A stretch of 52,459 bases of DNA, from positions 1 to 52,459 of the forward strand of contig JBBRTB010000028.1 of NCBI GenBank assembly GCA_038244815.1, in the 5' to 3' direction. The translations under genes and the position numbers were made by a program. Of the stretch, positions 35,871-45,240 are shown in pieces. The notes beneath the pieces were generated by a model that searched no databases, was not told the DNA's origin, and was given only the letters and a program-made list of their open reading frames with translations. Position 1 is the first letter of the stretch. Each line of letters starts with the position of its first letter. This DNA comes from DASVHS01 sp038244815. Lineage in GTDB: Bacteria; Acidobacteriota; Thermoanaerobaculia; Gp7-AA8.

Positions 35871-37097
35871 TTAAGCGATCGCCTTCTCCACGGCCTCGAT
35901 CGTTGCATCGATCTCGATCGATCGCCCGGCGTGCGACTTCATGATCGCCTCCGTGTCCTTGAGCAGATGGCCGGTCAGCACGCAGACGATGCGCTCGCCG
36001 TCGCGGATCACGCCGGCCGCGCGCAGCTTGCGCACTCCGGCAAGCGTGGCCGCTGAGGCCGGCTCGCATCCGATCCCCATCGAGTCGATGTCGCGCTTGG
36101 CCGTCATGATCTCGTCGTCGGTGACCTCTTCGACGACGCCGCCGGTGTAGCGGATCGCAGCGACGGCGCGATCGTGACTGACCGGATCGCCGATGCGGAT
36201 GGCGCTGGCGATCGTCTCGGCGGTGACGCGATGGCGTCCGCTGAACTGGTCGCGGAAGCTGCGATAGAACGGATTCGCGCCGCTGGCCTGAATCGAGGCC
36301 AGACGCGGTGTGGCATCGATCCACCCGCTCTCACGCGCCTCCCTGAGCGCTTTCCCGAACGCGCTGGTGTTGCCGAGGTTCCCGGCCGGAACGACGATCC
36401 AGTCGGGTGCCTGCCAGCCGAGATCCTGCAGGAGCTCCCACACGATCGTCTTCTGCCCCTCGATCCGGAATGGATTGATCGAGTTGACCAGATAGATGCC
36501 CAGCCGGTCCGATGCCTCGCGCACGAGCTTCATGGCCGCGTCGAAGTCTCCGCGAACCTGCAGGCAGGTGGCGCCGTAGGCGAGCGTCTGCGCGAGCTTG
36601 CCGGCGCTCACTTTGCCTGCCGGCACGAAGACGACCGCGCGCAATCCCGCCTGCGCAGCGTACGCGGCCAGCGAGGCGCTGGTGTTGCCGGTGGACGCAC
36701 AGGCCACCGCGCGGGAGCCGAGACGGACAGCCTGGGTGATGGCGACGGTCATGCCGCGATCTTTGAACGAGCCGGTCGGGTTCTCGCCTTCATGCTTGAA
36801 CAGCAGGCCCTCCCGCTCGTACATCCGCGTCGCGCCCTCAGGATGCGTGATGATCTGATCGTCGGGGATGGAGAGAACCGCTTCCCGAAATCGCCATACG
36901 CCGCTCTGGCTCAGGCCTCGGGCCTCGGACCCCGGCCCCCGGTTCAACCGCTCGTCGAAGAGTCTGGTCGTCTGCGGAAACGCGGCGCGCTCAACGGAGA
37001 GCAATCCGCCGCAGTCGCAGGTGTATCGAATCTCGTCGATGTCAAAGCGGTGGCCGCACGTAATGCAGCTCAGCCATTGATGGACCGTGGTCTTCAT
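35871..37097 (-). CDS. thrC: Threonine synthase
   Basis: A 408-residue PLP enzyme making threonine from O-phosphohomoserine. An N-terminal zinc-ribbon-like segment CITCGHRF..YTCDCGGLL, PLP lysine in ENPTGSFKDRGMTVAI, phosphate loop in VVPAGNLGNTSAFGKAL. Residues ~52-63 (RGPGSEARGLSQ) come from heptads at 36908-36942 in the loop before the FREAVLSIP segment. The ATG overlaps the thrB stop (ATGA), fixing the start; the frame beyond it is a shadow of thrB. Last gene of ubiE-thrA-thrB-thrC. Confidence 0.96.
   Translation of the reverse strand: MKTTVHQWLSCITCGHRFDIDEIRYTCDCGGLLSVERAAFPQTTRLFDERLNRGPGSEARGLSQSGVWRFREAVLSIPDDQIITHPEGATRMYEREGLLFKHEGENPTGSFKDRGMTVAITQAVRLGSRAVACASTGNTSASLAAYAAQAGLRAVVFVPAGKVSAGKLAQTLAYGATCLQVRGDFDAAMKLVREASDRLGIYLVNSINPFRIEGQKTIVWELLQDLGWQAPDWIVVPAGNLGNTSAFGKALREARESGWIDATPRLASIQASGANPFYRSFRDQFSGRHRVTAETIASAIRIGDPVSHDRAVAAIRYTGGVVEEVTDDEIMTAKRDIDSMGIGCEPASAATLAGVRKLRAAGVIRDGERIVCVLTGHLLKDTEAIMKSHAGRSIEIDATIEAVEKAIA
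36908..36942. repeat. Heptad array in frame in thrC
   Basis: Five 7-base units on the plus strand: GGCTCAG, GCCTCGG, GCCTCGG, ACCCCGG, CCCCCGG. The two central units are perfect. In the gene direction it encodes GPGSEARGLS. Confidence 0.8.
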
Positions 37098-37999
37098 ATC
37101 GCGTGCGCTCCCCGGCTGGCGATCATTCCGGTGTGCACGTCGCAACCGACGCCGCCCAGCGCCGATCGCATGGCCTCGGCCACGCGGGCATCGTTGTCCG
37201 TGGTGATGGCGAAGATCGTCGGTCCTGATCCGCTGATCGAGCACCCCAGCGCTCCATTGTCGAGGGCGGCTTGTTTGACATCGCGAAACCTGGGGATCAG
37301 CTCGGCGCGGATCGGCTCGGCGTAGCGATCGTCGAGCGCGCGGCGGAGAAGGCTCTCGTCCGCGGACGCGAACGCGTACGCGAGCGCGGTGGTGCTGGCC
37401 ATCTGTCGTGTCCACGACGAGCGATCCCAATGCTCGGGCAGGATGGCCCTCGCTCGTTTCGTTTCGATGCGCACGCGCGGCGTGATGAGGACGATGCGCC
37501 AGTGCTTCGGCGCGGGAACGGACACGGCGTCGACGGGATCGACCGACAGGACGATGGTCAGCCCACCCAGCGTCGAAGCGGCGATGTTGTCGAGATGACG
37601 GCCGGCGACGGTGGCCTCCCCTTCGAGCGCTGCGGTCATGACCTCGACCGCGGAGGGCTCTGCGCCCGCGGCCAGCGCTGCTGCCAGTGCGCCGCCGACC
37701 GCGCTGGCGGCGCTGCCTCCCATGCCACCGGCCACGGCCAGCCCTTTTTCGATCGAGACGATCGGATTCTGTTTCACGCCGTTCGCGCGCAACCAGGCCA
37801 TCGCGGCGATGGCGGCGACGTTCTTCGCCGCCTCGAGCGGAATGAGCGAGGCGTCGCGCCCGGTGATGCTGTCGACGCGCGCCTCGCCGTCGTGAAGAGT
37901 GACCGACACTTTGTCGCCGACGCCGTCGACCGCGAGCCCGAGGACGTCGAAGCCGGGACCGACGTTGCCGATCGACGCGGGGGAGAACACGGTCGTCAT
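37094..37999 (-). CDS. thrB: Homoserine kinase
   Basis: A 301-residue GHMP kinase. N-terminal VFSPASIGNVGPGFDVLGLAVDG (split here: substrate site) and ATP loop GLAVAGGMGGSAASAV; a late GCSISGSGPTIFAI glycine loop. It phosphorylates homoserine. Start overlaps the thrA stop and stop overlaps the thrC start (both ATGA). Confidence 0.96.
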   Translation of the reverse strand: MTTVFSPASIGNVGPGFDVLGLAVDGVGDKVSVTLHDGEARVDSITGRDASLIPLEAAKNVAAIAAMAWLRANGVKQNPIVSIEKGLAVAGGMGGSAASAVGGALAAALAAGAEPSAVEVMTAALEGEATVAGRHLDNIAASTLGGLTIVLSVDPVDAVSVPAPKHWRIVLITPRVRIETKRARAILPEHWDRSSWTRQMASTTALAYAFASADESLLRRALDDRYAEPIRAELIPRFRDVKQAALDNGALGCSISGSGPTIFAITTDNDARVAEAMRSALGGVGCDVHTGMIASRGAHAI

Positions 38000-40527
38000 T
38001 TCCGGCGCTTCTCTCTCCGCCGCTCCTGCATGGTGATGGCGATGATGTCGTTGAGAACGCCGGCGGCGGTGACTTCCGCGCCGGCGCCGGGACCGGTCAC
38101 CACCAGCGGATTGGTCTTGTAGCGTTTCGAATAGATGACGATCTGGTTGTCGGTGCCGCGCAGGCCGCCCATCGGCGAGCTCTGCTCGACCGCTTCGATG
38201 CCGACGCGGATGGTCTTGCCGATCTTGGCGACGTAGCGCAGCACTTTCTTCTCGCTCCGCGCGCGCTCCACGCGCTTGCGGAGCTCGTCGTCGAGCCTGC
38301 GCAGGTTGTCGACGAAGGTGGCCGGATCATCGCTGTCCACATCAGGTCCGAACAACGGCTCCAGCTTGATGTCGGTCAATTCGAGAGAGCGGCCGAGCGT
38401 CCTTGCCAGGATCAACGCCTTGCGAGCGACGTCGGTGCCCGAGAGGTCGTCGCGCGGGTCGGGTTCGGTGTAGCCGAGCTTCCAGGCCTCGCGCACGGCG
38501 TCGGAAAACTTCCGGCCGTCTTCGAGCGCGGTCATGATGAAGCCGAGCGTTCCGGAGAAGCATCCGACGATGGTCTCGACACGATCGCCTGACTCCTGGA
38601 GCTTTGCCAGCGTGTCGAGCACGGGCAGACCGGCGCCGGCCGTCGCTTCGTAGCGCAGCGACAAGCCGCGCTCGCGTGCGGTCTGCATCAGGCGGTCGTA
38701 TTCGATCTGCGTGACCGCGAGCGGCTTCTTGTTCGCGAGCACGATGTGGAATCCCTGTTCCAGCGCTTCCTGAATCAGCGGCGCCGTCTCTTCCGAGGTC
38801 AGATCGACGAGGATGGGGCGATGCGATGGGAGGAGCCACACCTCGTCGCGCATCATCGTCTGCAACTGCATGAGCGTGAGCGGCGAGCGGCCGTCGAACA
38901 ATTTCGCGCCGGACGCTTTTCGCTCCGCCAGTCTTTCGAGCGCGGCGGGGCTGAAGCCCTTTTCCTCGACCTTGATGCCGGAGCGGTCGGCGACCGCGAT
39001 GACTTTCACGTCGATGCCGAGCTCCGCGCGGAGATGCTTTTCCTGGGCGCCGAGCTGCCGTGCCAGTGCCCGCCCGATCTGCCCGAATCCGAGAAATGTG
39101 ACTTTCGACTCGCGCCCCGATGTGTCGGCGAGCGGCCGGATCTTGTCGAGCTGATACTCGGAGTGCAGCGCCAGCAGCGCGCGCGTCACGTCCTCTTCGG
39201 CGATCGTGGCGGTGATGTTCAGCTCCGACGATCCCTGGGCGATCGCGTGCACGTTGATGCGTTCGGAGGAGAGCGCGGAGAACGTGCGGGCGGCCACGCC
39301 GGGCAGGCCGCGCATGCCGAGACCCACGACAGCCACGAGCGCCACGCCGCGCTGGGCCCGGATGCGATCGACGAACTTCATCCGCCGCTCCGGCGCAAAC
39401 GCCTCTTCGAGCGCGGCGATGGCGTGATCGGCTTCCGGTTCCGGCACGACGAAGCAGATCGACGACTCGCTCGATGCCTGGCTGATCATCGACACGGAGT
39501 GACCGGCGGCGGCCAGTGCCGAGAACGTTCGCGCGGCAACGCCGGGAACGCCGATCATGCCACTCCCTTCGATCGAGATCAGCGCCTGACCGTGAACCGC
39601 GGTCAATGCCTTGACCGGATACTCTCCAGGCTTGGCGTCGGCCGAGATGCGCGTGCCGCGATGCTGCTCCCGGAACGTGTTGCGCACGACCAGCGGGATG
39701 CGCCGGTCGGCGAGCGGAATCATCGTGCGCGGATGCAGCACCTTTGCGCCGTAGAATGCCAGTTCCGCGGCCTCGCGATAATGAAGCTCTGGAAGAACGC
39801 GCGCCGTAGGCACGCTGCGGGGATCGGCCGTCATGAGACCGTCCACTTCCTTCCAGAGTGTGACCGAGCCCGCACCGATGCTGCGCGCCAGGATCGCCGC
39901 CGAGAAGTCCGATCCGCCCCGCCCGAGCGTCACCACTTCTCCGTCAGGGCCGCTGCCGAGGTAACCGGGTACGACGACGAAGGCGCCGCGGTCCAGCAAA
40001 GGACGGATGAATTTTTTCGCGGCTCGCTCGCACTTCGTGAAGCTCGGCCAGAGCGTGCCGGCGCGTCGCTCGCAGACGATCACGTCGGTGGCATCGACAT
40101 ACTCCGCATCCATGCAGGCGGCGAAGATCCGCGCCAGCACGCGCTCGCCGCGCGAGACCATCGCGTCCTGCGCCCGCGGCGTCAGCTCGCGCAACACGGC
40201 GATGCTCTCGGCGATCGACATCATCTCCACTGTGGCTTCGCTCACCATGGTGTTGAGCTCGCCGGCCGTGCGCCGGTTCGGAGCGAGCTGCTCGATGAGC
40301 GCCGTATGGCGTGCTTCGAACTCCTTTGCGGCAGTCCGGCAGTGCTGGCGATCCCCTTTGAGCGCCGCACGCGCGGAGCCGAGCAGGAGGTCGGTGATGC
40401 CGTTCATCGCCGAGGCCACCGCCACGACCGGTGCGTGAGCCTGCCGCACATGGCCCATGGCCACCCGGACGGCGTCCGCGCTTCCGACGGCCACACCGCC
40501 AAACTTGTAGACCTCGGGATCAGACAC
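37996..40527 (-). CDS. thrA: Bifunctional aspartokinase / homoserine dehydrogenase
   Basis: An 843-residue fusion. Residues 1-~300 are the aspartokinase (VYKFGGVAVGSADAVR, LGRGGSDFSAAILA), ~310-460 two ACT domains, ~470-843 homoserine dehydrogenase (VTFLGFGQIGRALARQLG, LANKKPLAV, YEATAGAGLPVLDTL, GCFSGTLGFI). It catalyses steps 1 and 3 of the threonine/methionine branch and is probably feedback-regulated through the ACT domains. GTG start 3 bases after the ubiE stop. Confidence 0.97.
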   Translation of the reverse strand: MSDPEVYKFGGVAVGSADAVRVAMGHVRQAHAPVVAVASAMNGITDLLLGSARAALKGDRQHCRTAAKEFEARHTALIEQLAPNRRTAGELNTMVSEATVEMMSIAESIAVLRELTPRAQDAMVSRGERVLARIFAACMDAEYVDATDVIVCERRAGTLWPSFTKCERAAKKFIRPLLDRGAFVVVPGYLGSGPDGEVVTLGRGGSDFSAAILARSIGAGSVTLWKEVDGLMTADPRSVPTARVLPELHYREAAELAFYGAKVLHPRTMIPLADRRIPLVVRNTFREQHRGTRISADAKPGEYPVKALTAVHGQALISIEGSGMIGVPGVAARTFSALAAAGHSVSMISQASSESSICFVVPEPEADHAIAALEEAFAPERRMKFVDRIRAQRGVALVAVVGLGMRGLPGVAARTFSALSSERINVHAIAQGSSELNITATIAEEDVTRALLALHSEYQLDKIRPLADTSGRESKVTFLGFGQIGRALARQLGAQEKHLRAELGIDVKVIAVADRSGIKVEEKGFSPAALERLAERKASGAKLFDGRSPLTLMQLQTMMRDEVWLLPSHRPILVDLTSEETAPLIQEALEQGFHIVLANKKPLAVTQIEYDRLMQTARERGLSLRYEATAGAGLPVLDTLAKLQESGDRVETIVGCFSGTLGFIMTALEDGRKFSDAVREAWKLGYTEPDPRDDLSGTDVARKALILARTLGRSLELTDIKLEPLFGPDVDSDDPATFVDNLRRLDDELRKRVERARSEKKVLRYVAKIGKTIRVGIEAVEQSSPMGGLRGTDNQIVIYSKRYKTNPLVVTGPGAGAEVTAAGVLNDIIAITMQERRREKRRK

Positions 40528-40530
40528 GAT

Positions 40531-41229
40531 TCAGACCTTCGTGCCTTTATACAGGTAGGCGATCCCGAACGTCAGCGGTTTCCATTCGACCGACGCGAAC
40601 GCGCCGCTCTCCCGCATCATCTTCGCGAACGTTTCACCGGAGGGGAATCGCGCCGCCGATGTCTCGAGATACTCGTAAGCCTGCTTCTGTCCGGTGACCG
40701 CGCCGCCGAGGCGGGGGAGGATGGTGCGGCGGTAGAAGTCGTAGAGGGCGCCGAAGGTGCGACTCCGCGGCTGGCCGAATTCGAGGATGATCACGCGCCC
40801 TCCGCTCCTGACCACCCGGGCCAGCTCGACGATGGCGCGCTCGGGATCGTGGACGTTGCGGATGCCGAACGAGATGCTGCTGATGTCGAATGCTGCATCG
40901 TCGTAAGGCAGCGCGGTGACGTCGGCGACGTCGAAGGTGATGTCGGCGCGCTTGCGCCGGGCGATCTCCAGCATCTCCGGGACGAAGTCGATGCCGGTGA
41001 CGCGTCCGCCGGGACCGACCGCCTTCCGGAAGGCGATAGCGAGATCGCCGGTGCCGGTCGCGCAATCGAGGACCGATTCGCCGGGGCGTGCGGCGGAGAA
41101 GCGCACCGCCTGGCGGCGCCATCGATGGTGCACACCCGCCGACAGAATCGTGTTGGCGCGGTCGTAGCGGGAGGCGATCGATGCGAACATCGACCGGATT
41201 TTCGCGGCTTCAGGGCCTGAGTACGCCAC
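40531..41229 (-). CDS. ubiE: Demethylmenaquinone methyltransferase
   Basis: A 232-residue SAM methyltransferase of the UbiE/MenG group, the last step of menaquinone synthesis. Marks: RYDRANTILSAGVHHRWRR, motif I VLDCATGTGDLAIAF, ISFGIRNVHDPERA and VILEFGQP. It heads the threonine operon but is divergent from menF by 31 bases, so it neighbours the rest of its pathway. Confidence 0.94.
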   Translation of the reverse strand: MAYSGPEAAKIRSMFASIASRYDRANTILSAGVHHRWRRQAVRFSAARPGESVLDCATGTGDLAIAFRKAVGPGGRVTGIDFVPEMLEIARRKRADITFDVADVTALPYDDAAFDISSISFGIRNVHDPERAIVELARVVRSGGRVIILEFGQPRSRTFGALYDFYRRTILPRLGGAVTGQKQAYEYLETSAARFPSGETFAKMMRESGAFASVEWKPLTFGIAYLYKGTKV

Positions 41230-41260
41230 AAGGGCGGGATCTTACGCATAAAATCGCGCC

Positions 41261-42334
41261 GTGCCGCAGGATTTCGCCTTCATCCAGACCGCACCGGGCC
41301 GTGTGTTCGTCGGCTGGGGTCCCTTCGAACAACTGCCGTTCCGCCTGCCCGATCATCCCGCGTTCTTCATCACCGATTTCTTTCTCGACGAGGCGCGGCC
41401 GTGGCGCCATCCCGATACATGGCAGGAGATGTCGATCGAAGAGTTCGCCGAGAAATGCTGCGGCGGCGCGCCGGCTTCGGCGCCGGTCATCGACTGGCAA
41501 ATGGTCGATCCCTCCGCGTTCGCGCGCCTCTTCGAATCGGCGCAGACGGCATTCGCGCGCGGCGACTTCCAGAAGATCGTCCCCGTGGTCTTCGAGAACG
41601 GAACCGTTTCAACCGAGGCCCCAGGCCCGAGGCCCGAGGCCTCGCTCTGGCCGCATGTGCTGGCGCGCCTGGCCGCGCTTCCGCTCGGGCTTTACGCCTA
41701 CGGATACTCGCTCGACGGACACTCCGCCGCCGGCAGTGCCCCGGAGATCCTCTTCCAGACCCACGGCCTCGGCTACTCCACGATGGCGCTCGCCGGAACG
41801 CGCCCACTGGCCCGCGCGGAAGAGCTCCTCCACGATCCCAAGGAGCTGCGCGAGCACCGCTTCGTGGTCGAGGACATCGCCCGCCGCCTGGCGCCGTTCG
41901 GCAACGTCGAGATCGGCACACTGGGCATCATGAATCTGCCGCGCATTGCCCATCTCATCACCCCGATCTTCTTTCGGGAGATCGGGAGCGAGCGGATGTC
42001 GTTCGCGGAGATGGTGCGGCGCCTTCATCCCACCGCCGCCCTCGGCGTGTGGCCGCGCACGGAGGCCGGCGAGCGCTGGCTGCGCGAGGTCGACCGCGGC
42101 GTGGCGCGGCGCGGATTCGGCGCGCCCTTTGGTCTGGAGCGCGAAGGACGTTACGCGCTGGCATTGGTGGGCATCCGCAACATCGAGTGGAGGGGCACTT
42201 CCATCCGCATCGGCTCGGGCGCCGGCGTGATCCGTGAGAGCCGCGTGGACGAGGAGTTCGAGGAGCTGCGGCAGAAGCGTGACCAGGTCAAGTCATTGTT
42301 CGGCGTTGGATCGCCGGTCGTCGCCTGGACATGA
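41261..42334 (+). CDS. menF: Isochorismate synthase (chorismate-binding enzyme)
   Basis: A 357-residue member of the chorismate-binding family, first step of menaquinone synthesis. Marks: FQKIVPVVFENG (general-base lysine), STMALAGTRPLAR, LHPTAALGVWPR and IRIGSGAGVIRESRVDEEFEE (metal glutamates). It is shorter than E. coli MenF. Residues ~118-127 (TEAPGPRPEA) are an in-frame heptad insertion after the lysine strand. GTG start; its TGA overlaps the next ATG (ATGA). Confidence 0.9.
   Translation: MPQDFAFIQTAPGRVFVGWGPFEQLPFRLPDHPAFFITDFFLDEARPWRHPDTWQEMSIEEFAEKCCGGAPASAPVIDWQMVDPSAFARLFESAQTAFARGDFQKIVPVVFENGTVSTEAPGPRPEASLWPHVLARLAALPLGLYAYGYSLDGHSAAGSAPEILFQTHGLGYSTMALAGTRPLARAEELLHDPKELREHRFVVEDIARRLAPFGNVEIGTLGIMNLPRIAHLITPIFFREIGSERMSFAEMVRRLHPTAALGVWPRTEAGERWLREVDRGVARRGFGAPFGLEREGRYALALVGIRNIEWRGTSIRIGSGAGVIRESRVDEEFEELRQKRDQVKSLFGVGSPVVAWT
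41613..41640. repeat. Heptad array in frame in menF
   Basis: Four units: CCGAGGC, CCCAGGC, CCGAGGC, CCGAGGC, preceded by CAA and followed by CTCG. Confidence 0.9.
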
Positions 42335-42798
42335 CGAACCTCGAGCGCGCGCGCCGTCTTGTCGCGCAGGTCCGGGAAATGGGAGTGCTGGACTTCTCCA
42401 TCTGCGCGGGCTCGCGCAACAGTCCTTTGATCGCCGTCCTCGGCGACCCGGCCACACGGCATGGCGGCAACCTCTATTCGTTCGTCGACGAGCGTTCCGC
42501 GGCATTCTTCGCGCTCGGCCGCGTGAAGCTGCGTGGAGAACCGGCTGCTGTGGTGACGACGTCGGGCACGGCCGTGGCGGAGTTACTGCCCGCCGTCATC
42601 GAGGCGCACTACTCGGCCGCGCCGCTCGTCCTGATCACCGCCGATCGTCCGGCGCGCGATCGCGGAACGGGAGCGCCGCAGGCGATCGAACAGGCCGGCA
42701 TCTTCGGCGCGTATGCGGAGACTTCGATCGAGCGCTGGACGCGCGCGACGCCCCTGCACATCAACATCGAATTCGACGAGCCGCTCATCGATGAGTGA
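42331..42798 (+). CDS. menD: MenD N-terminal (PYR) domain as a separate gene
   Basis: A 155-residue protein that matches only the N-terminal domain of SEPHCHC synthase: SICAGSRNSPLIAVL, SFVDERSAAFFALG (ThDP-activating glutamate), VVTTSGTAVAELLPAVIEA, LVLITADRPARDRGTGAPQAI, PLHINIEFDEPLI. It stops with TGA at 42798, overlapping the ATG of the next gene in ATGAGTGA. The domain is shorter than in E. coli MenD after the GIFGAYAETS segment. Together with the next gene it would form the complete ThDP enzyme. Confidence 0.85.
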   Translation: MTNLERARRLVAQVREMGVLDFSICAGSRNSPLIAVLGDPATRHGGNLYSFVDERSAAFFALGRVKLRGEPAAVVTTSGTAVAELLPAVIEAHYSAAPLVLITADRPARDRGTGAPQAIEQAGIFGAYAETSIERWTRATPLHINIEFDEPLIDE

Positions 42799-43756
42799 CA
42801 AACCGCTCGTGCTCATCGGGGGACTGGCCGCGGGCCATCGCGAGCGTGTGCGTGAGTTCTGTCTGCGCCTGGGCACGCCGGTGTACGCCGAACCGCTGTC
42901 GGGACTGCGCGAGGACAGCGAGCTCGCGCCGCTGCTTCTGCACAACGAGCGCATCCTGGCGCGGGCCGGACTCTCGCGCGTCATCCGCATCGGGAACGTT
43001 CCGGCGCTGCGCTTCTGGCGCGACCTGGACGAGAAGCTTGGTGACGTGCCGGTGGTCAACTACAGCGATCTGCCGTTTCCCGGGCTGTCACGCGGTGATG
43101 TGCACGCGATCGGCGAGTTGCCGGGCGTCGTCCAGCGGCTCGAGCGCGACGAGGAGCTGTTCGCGCGCGATCGCGCCATTGACGAACGCTTCGACCACAT
43201 CCTCGAGGTCGAGCCGGAGTCGGAGCTGTCGCTCATCCGCGGCCTCTCTCAGGATCTGCCTGCCGGCTCGCGGATCTACCTCGGCAACAGTCTTCCGATT
43301 CGCGAGTGGGACCTCGTGGCTGCGCGCGAGGACCACCGCTACATTCTCGAGGCCAACCGCGGCGCCAACGGGATCGACGGACAACTCTCGACGTTCTTCG
43401 GATGGTGTTCGCCCGATGCCCTCAACGTCGCCGTCGTCGGCGATCTGACGGCGCTGTACGACCTCAATGCGCCGTGGATCGTGCCGCAACTCGATCCGGG
43501 GATCGAGTTTCAGATCTACATTGTCAACAACGGCGGCGGCCGGATCTTCTCGCGCGTGCCGTCGCTGCGCGCTCTTCCCGACGAAACCCGCGAGCGCCTC
43601 GTCGAGAACACGCACTCGCTCTCGTTCGAGCAATGGGCGGCGATGTGGAATCTCGCATACAACAATCGCGACGCCGGGCGCGCCGTGATCGAGCTGATGC
43701 CGGACCTCGACGCCAGCTCTCGCGTGTGGCAGCGCTTCGACGAGCTCTGGTCGTGA
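42791..43756 (+). CDS. menD: MenD central and ThDP-binding (PP) domains as a separate gene
   Basis: A 321-residue protein carrying the rest of MenD: a central domain (PLVLIGGLAAGHRERVREFC), IYLGNSLPIREWDL, LEANRGANGIDGQLSTFFGW, and the ThDP/metal motif GDLTALYDLNAP with IYIVNNGGGRIFSRVP. The ATG at 42791 lies inside the last codons of the first half, a classical overlap. Two-subunit MenD with coupled translation is the simplest reading; a single frameshift in an ancestral fused gene is the alternative. Its stop overlaps menH (GTGA). Confidence 0.88.
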   Translation: MSDKPLVLIGGLAAGHRERVREFCLRLGTPVYAEPLSGLREDSELAPLLLHNERILARAGLSRVIRIGNVPALRFWRDLDEKLGDVPVVNYSDLPFPGLSRGDVHAIGELPGVVQRLERDEELFARDRAIDERFDHILEVEPESELSLIRGLSQDLPAGSRIYLGNSLPIREWDLVAAREDHRYILEANRGANGIDGQLSTFFGWCSPDALNVAVVGDLTALYDLNAPWIVPQLDPGIEFQIYIVNNGGGRIFSRVPSLRALPDETRERLVENTHSLSFEQWAAMWNLAYNNRDAGRAVIELMPDLDASSRVWQRFDELWS

Positions 43757-44406
43757 TCACGGCACTCCACGGTTTCCTGGGCCGGCCCGCGGACTGGGAC
43801 TTTCTGCGCGACGCCGGGCTCACGATCGACGCGCGCGAGCTCGACGATGTGCCACGCGACGGCGACACGCTCCTCGGCTACTCGATGGGGGGACGCCTGG
43901 CGTTGTACGCGTTGCTGGACGGCGCAAAGTACCGCGCCGCCGTGATCGTTTCGGCGGGGCTGGGCATCGAAGGCGAGAGAGCGCGGGCTGCGCGGCGGGA
44001 AGCGGATGAGAGATGGGCGCGCCGCTTCGAGCACGACGACTGGGAGGCAGTGCTCCGTGACTGGAACGCGCAGCCGCTGTTCGGCGGCGACATCCGCGTG
44101 CGCCGAGAGCGCGACTACGACCGCCGCCGCGTGGTCGACGCGCTGCGCCGCTGGTCGCCAGGTGCCCTGCCTCCGCTCGCGCCGCGGCTGCACGAGATCG
44201 CCATCCCCGTTCTGTGGATCGCCGGCGAGCGCGACGCAAAGTACGTGGCCGAAGCGCAACGCGCCGTGTTGCTTCTGCCGGACGCGACGCTGTGGATCTG
44301 TCCGGAGGCCGCACACAGAGTCCCGTGGGAGCAGCCGGCGCGGTTCAAGGATCGGGTCGCTGAGTTTCTGCGGCCCGAGGCCCGAGGCCCGAGGCCTCAG
44401 ATATAG
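43753..44406 (+). CDS. menH: SHCHC synthase (alpha/beta hydrolase)
   Basis: A 217-residue hydrolase-fold enzyme that eliminates pyruvate from SEPHCHC. Nucleophile GYSMGGRLALYALL, N-terminal ITALHGFLGRPADW (oxyanion), acid VLWIAGERDAKY, late histidine PEAAHRVPWEQP. The GTG overlaps the menD stop (GTGA). The C-terminal 11 residues (RPEARGPRPQI) come from a heptad array and follow the natural end FKDRVAEFL. Confidence 0.9.
   Translation: MITALHGFLGRPADWDFLRDAGLTIDARELDDVPRDGDTLLGYSMGGRLALYALLDGAKYRAAVIVSAGLGIEGERARAARREADERWARRFEHDDWEAVLRDWNAQPLFGGDIRVRRERDYDRRRVVDALRRWSPGALPPLAPRLHEIAIPVLWIAGERDAKYVAEAQRAVLLLPDATLWICPEAAHRVPWEQPARFKDRVAEFLRPEARGPRPQI
44375..44395. repeat. Heptad array at the 3' end of menH
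   Basis: Three perfect CCGAGGC units, a degenerate CTGCGGC before them and CTCAG after them. It encodes the C-terminal tail of MenH, 12 bases before the stop codon region and 23 bases before menB. Confidence 0.9.
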
Positions 44407-44418
44407 TCTCGCCCCGCT

Positions 44419-45240
44419 ATGGCCCTGCAATGGAAATCGCTCAGGAAATTCGAAGACATCAAGTACGAGACCGACGGCGAAGGCATCGCCAAGATCACCA
44501 TCAACCGTCCCAAAGTGCGTAACGCCTTCCGCCCGCTGACAGTCGGCGAGATGAAGGAAGCGTTCGATCTGGCGCGTGACGACGGCGAAATCGGCGTCGT
44601 CATTCTGACCGGCGAAGGCCCGGACGCGTTTTGCTCCGGCGGCGATCAGCGTGTCCGCGGGAAGGCCGGCTACGTCGACGCCAAGGGCATACCGCGCCTG
44701 AACATCCTCGACGTGCAAAAGCAGATTCGCAGTCTGCCCAAGCCCGTAGTGGCGATGGTGGCCGGCTATGCGATCGGCGGCGGGCACGTGCTGCACGTCG
44801 TCTGCGATCTCACCATCGCCGCCGACAACGCGCGCTTCGGCCAGACCGGCCCGCGCGTCGGCTCGTTCGACGGCGGTCTCGGTGCGTCGTACCTGGCGCG
44901 CATCGTCGGCCAGAAAAAAGCGCGCGAGATCTGGTTTCTCTGCCGCCAATACGACGCGAAACAGGCGCTGGAGATGGGACTGGTGAACACCGTCGTGCCT
45001 CTGGCGCGGCTCGAGGAGGAGACCGTGCAGTGGTGCCGGGAGATGCTGGCCCTGTCGCCGATGGCGCTGCGCTGCCTCAAGACCGCGCTCAACGCCGACT
45101 GCGACGGCCAGATCGGCCTGCTCGACTTCGCCGGCAACGCCACGCTTCTCTATTACCTGTCGGAGGAGGCGCAGGAAGGGCGCAACGCCTACGTCGAGAA
45201 GCGCAAGCCCGACTTCAAAAAGTTCCCGCGATTCCCGTGA
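44419..45240 (+). CDS. menB: 1,4-dihydroxy-2-naphthoyl-CoA synthase
   Basis: A 273-residue crotonase-fold enzyme closing the naphthoquinone ring. Marks: CSGGDQRVRGKAGYVD, VVAMVAGYAIGGGHVLHVVC, ARFGQTGPRVGSFDGGLG and YDAKQALEMGLVNTVVP; these match MenB rather than fatty-acid hydratases. Its stop overlaps the GTG of menA (GTGA). Confidence 0.97.
   Translation: MALQWKSLRKFEDIKYETDGEGIAKITINRPKVRNAFRPLTVGEMKEAFDLARDDGEIGVVILTGEGPDAFCSGGDQRVRGKAGYVDAKGIPRLNILDVQKQIRSLPKPVVAMVAGYAIGGGHVLHVVCDLTIAADNARFGQTGPRVGSFDGGLGASYLARIVGQKKAREIWFLCRQYDAKQALEMGLVNTVVPLARLEEETVQWCREMLALSPMALRCLKTALNADCDGQIGLLDFAGNATLLYYLSEEAQEGRNAYVEKRKPDFKKFPRFP

Noticed and set aside
38746..41220. An 824-codon open frame on the plus strand opposite thrA and ubiE
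   Set aside because: It is a high-GC shadow of thrA: no domain, no ribosome site, and arginine/histidine-rich composition typical of antisense frames.
42331..42798. Treating the short menD frame as a pseudogene
   Set aside because: The domain is intact with its catalytic glutamate, and the next frame starts with an ATG in a classical overlap, so a split gene is more likely than decay.
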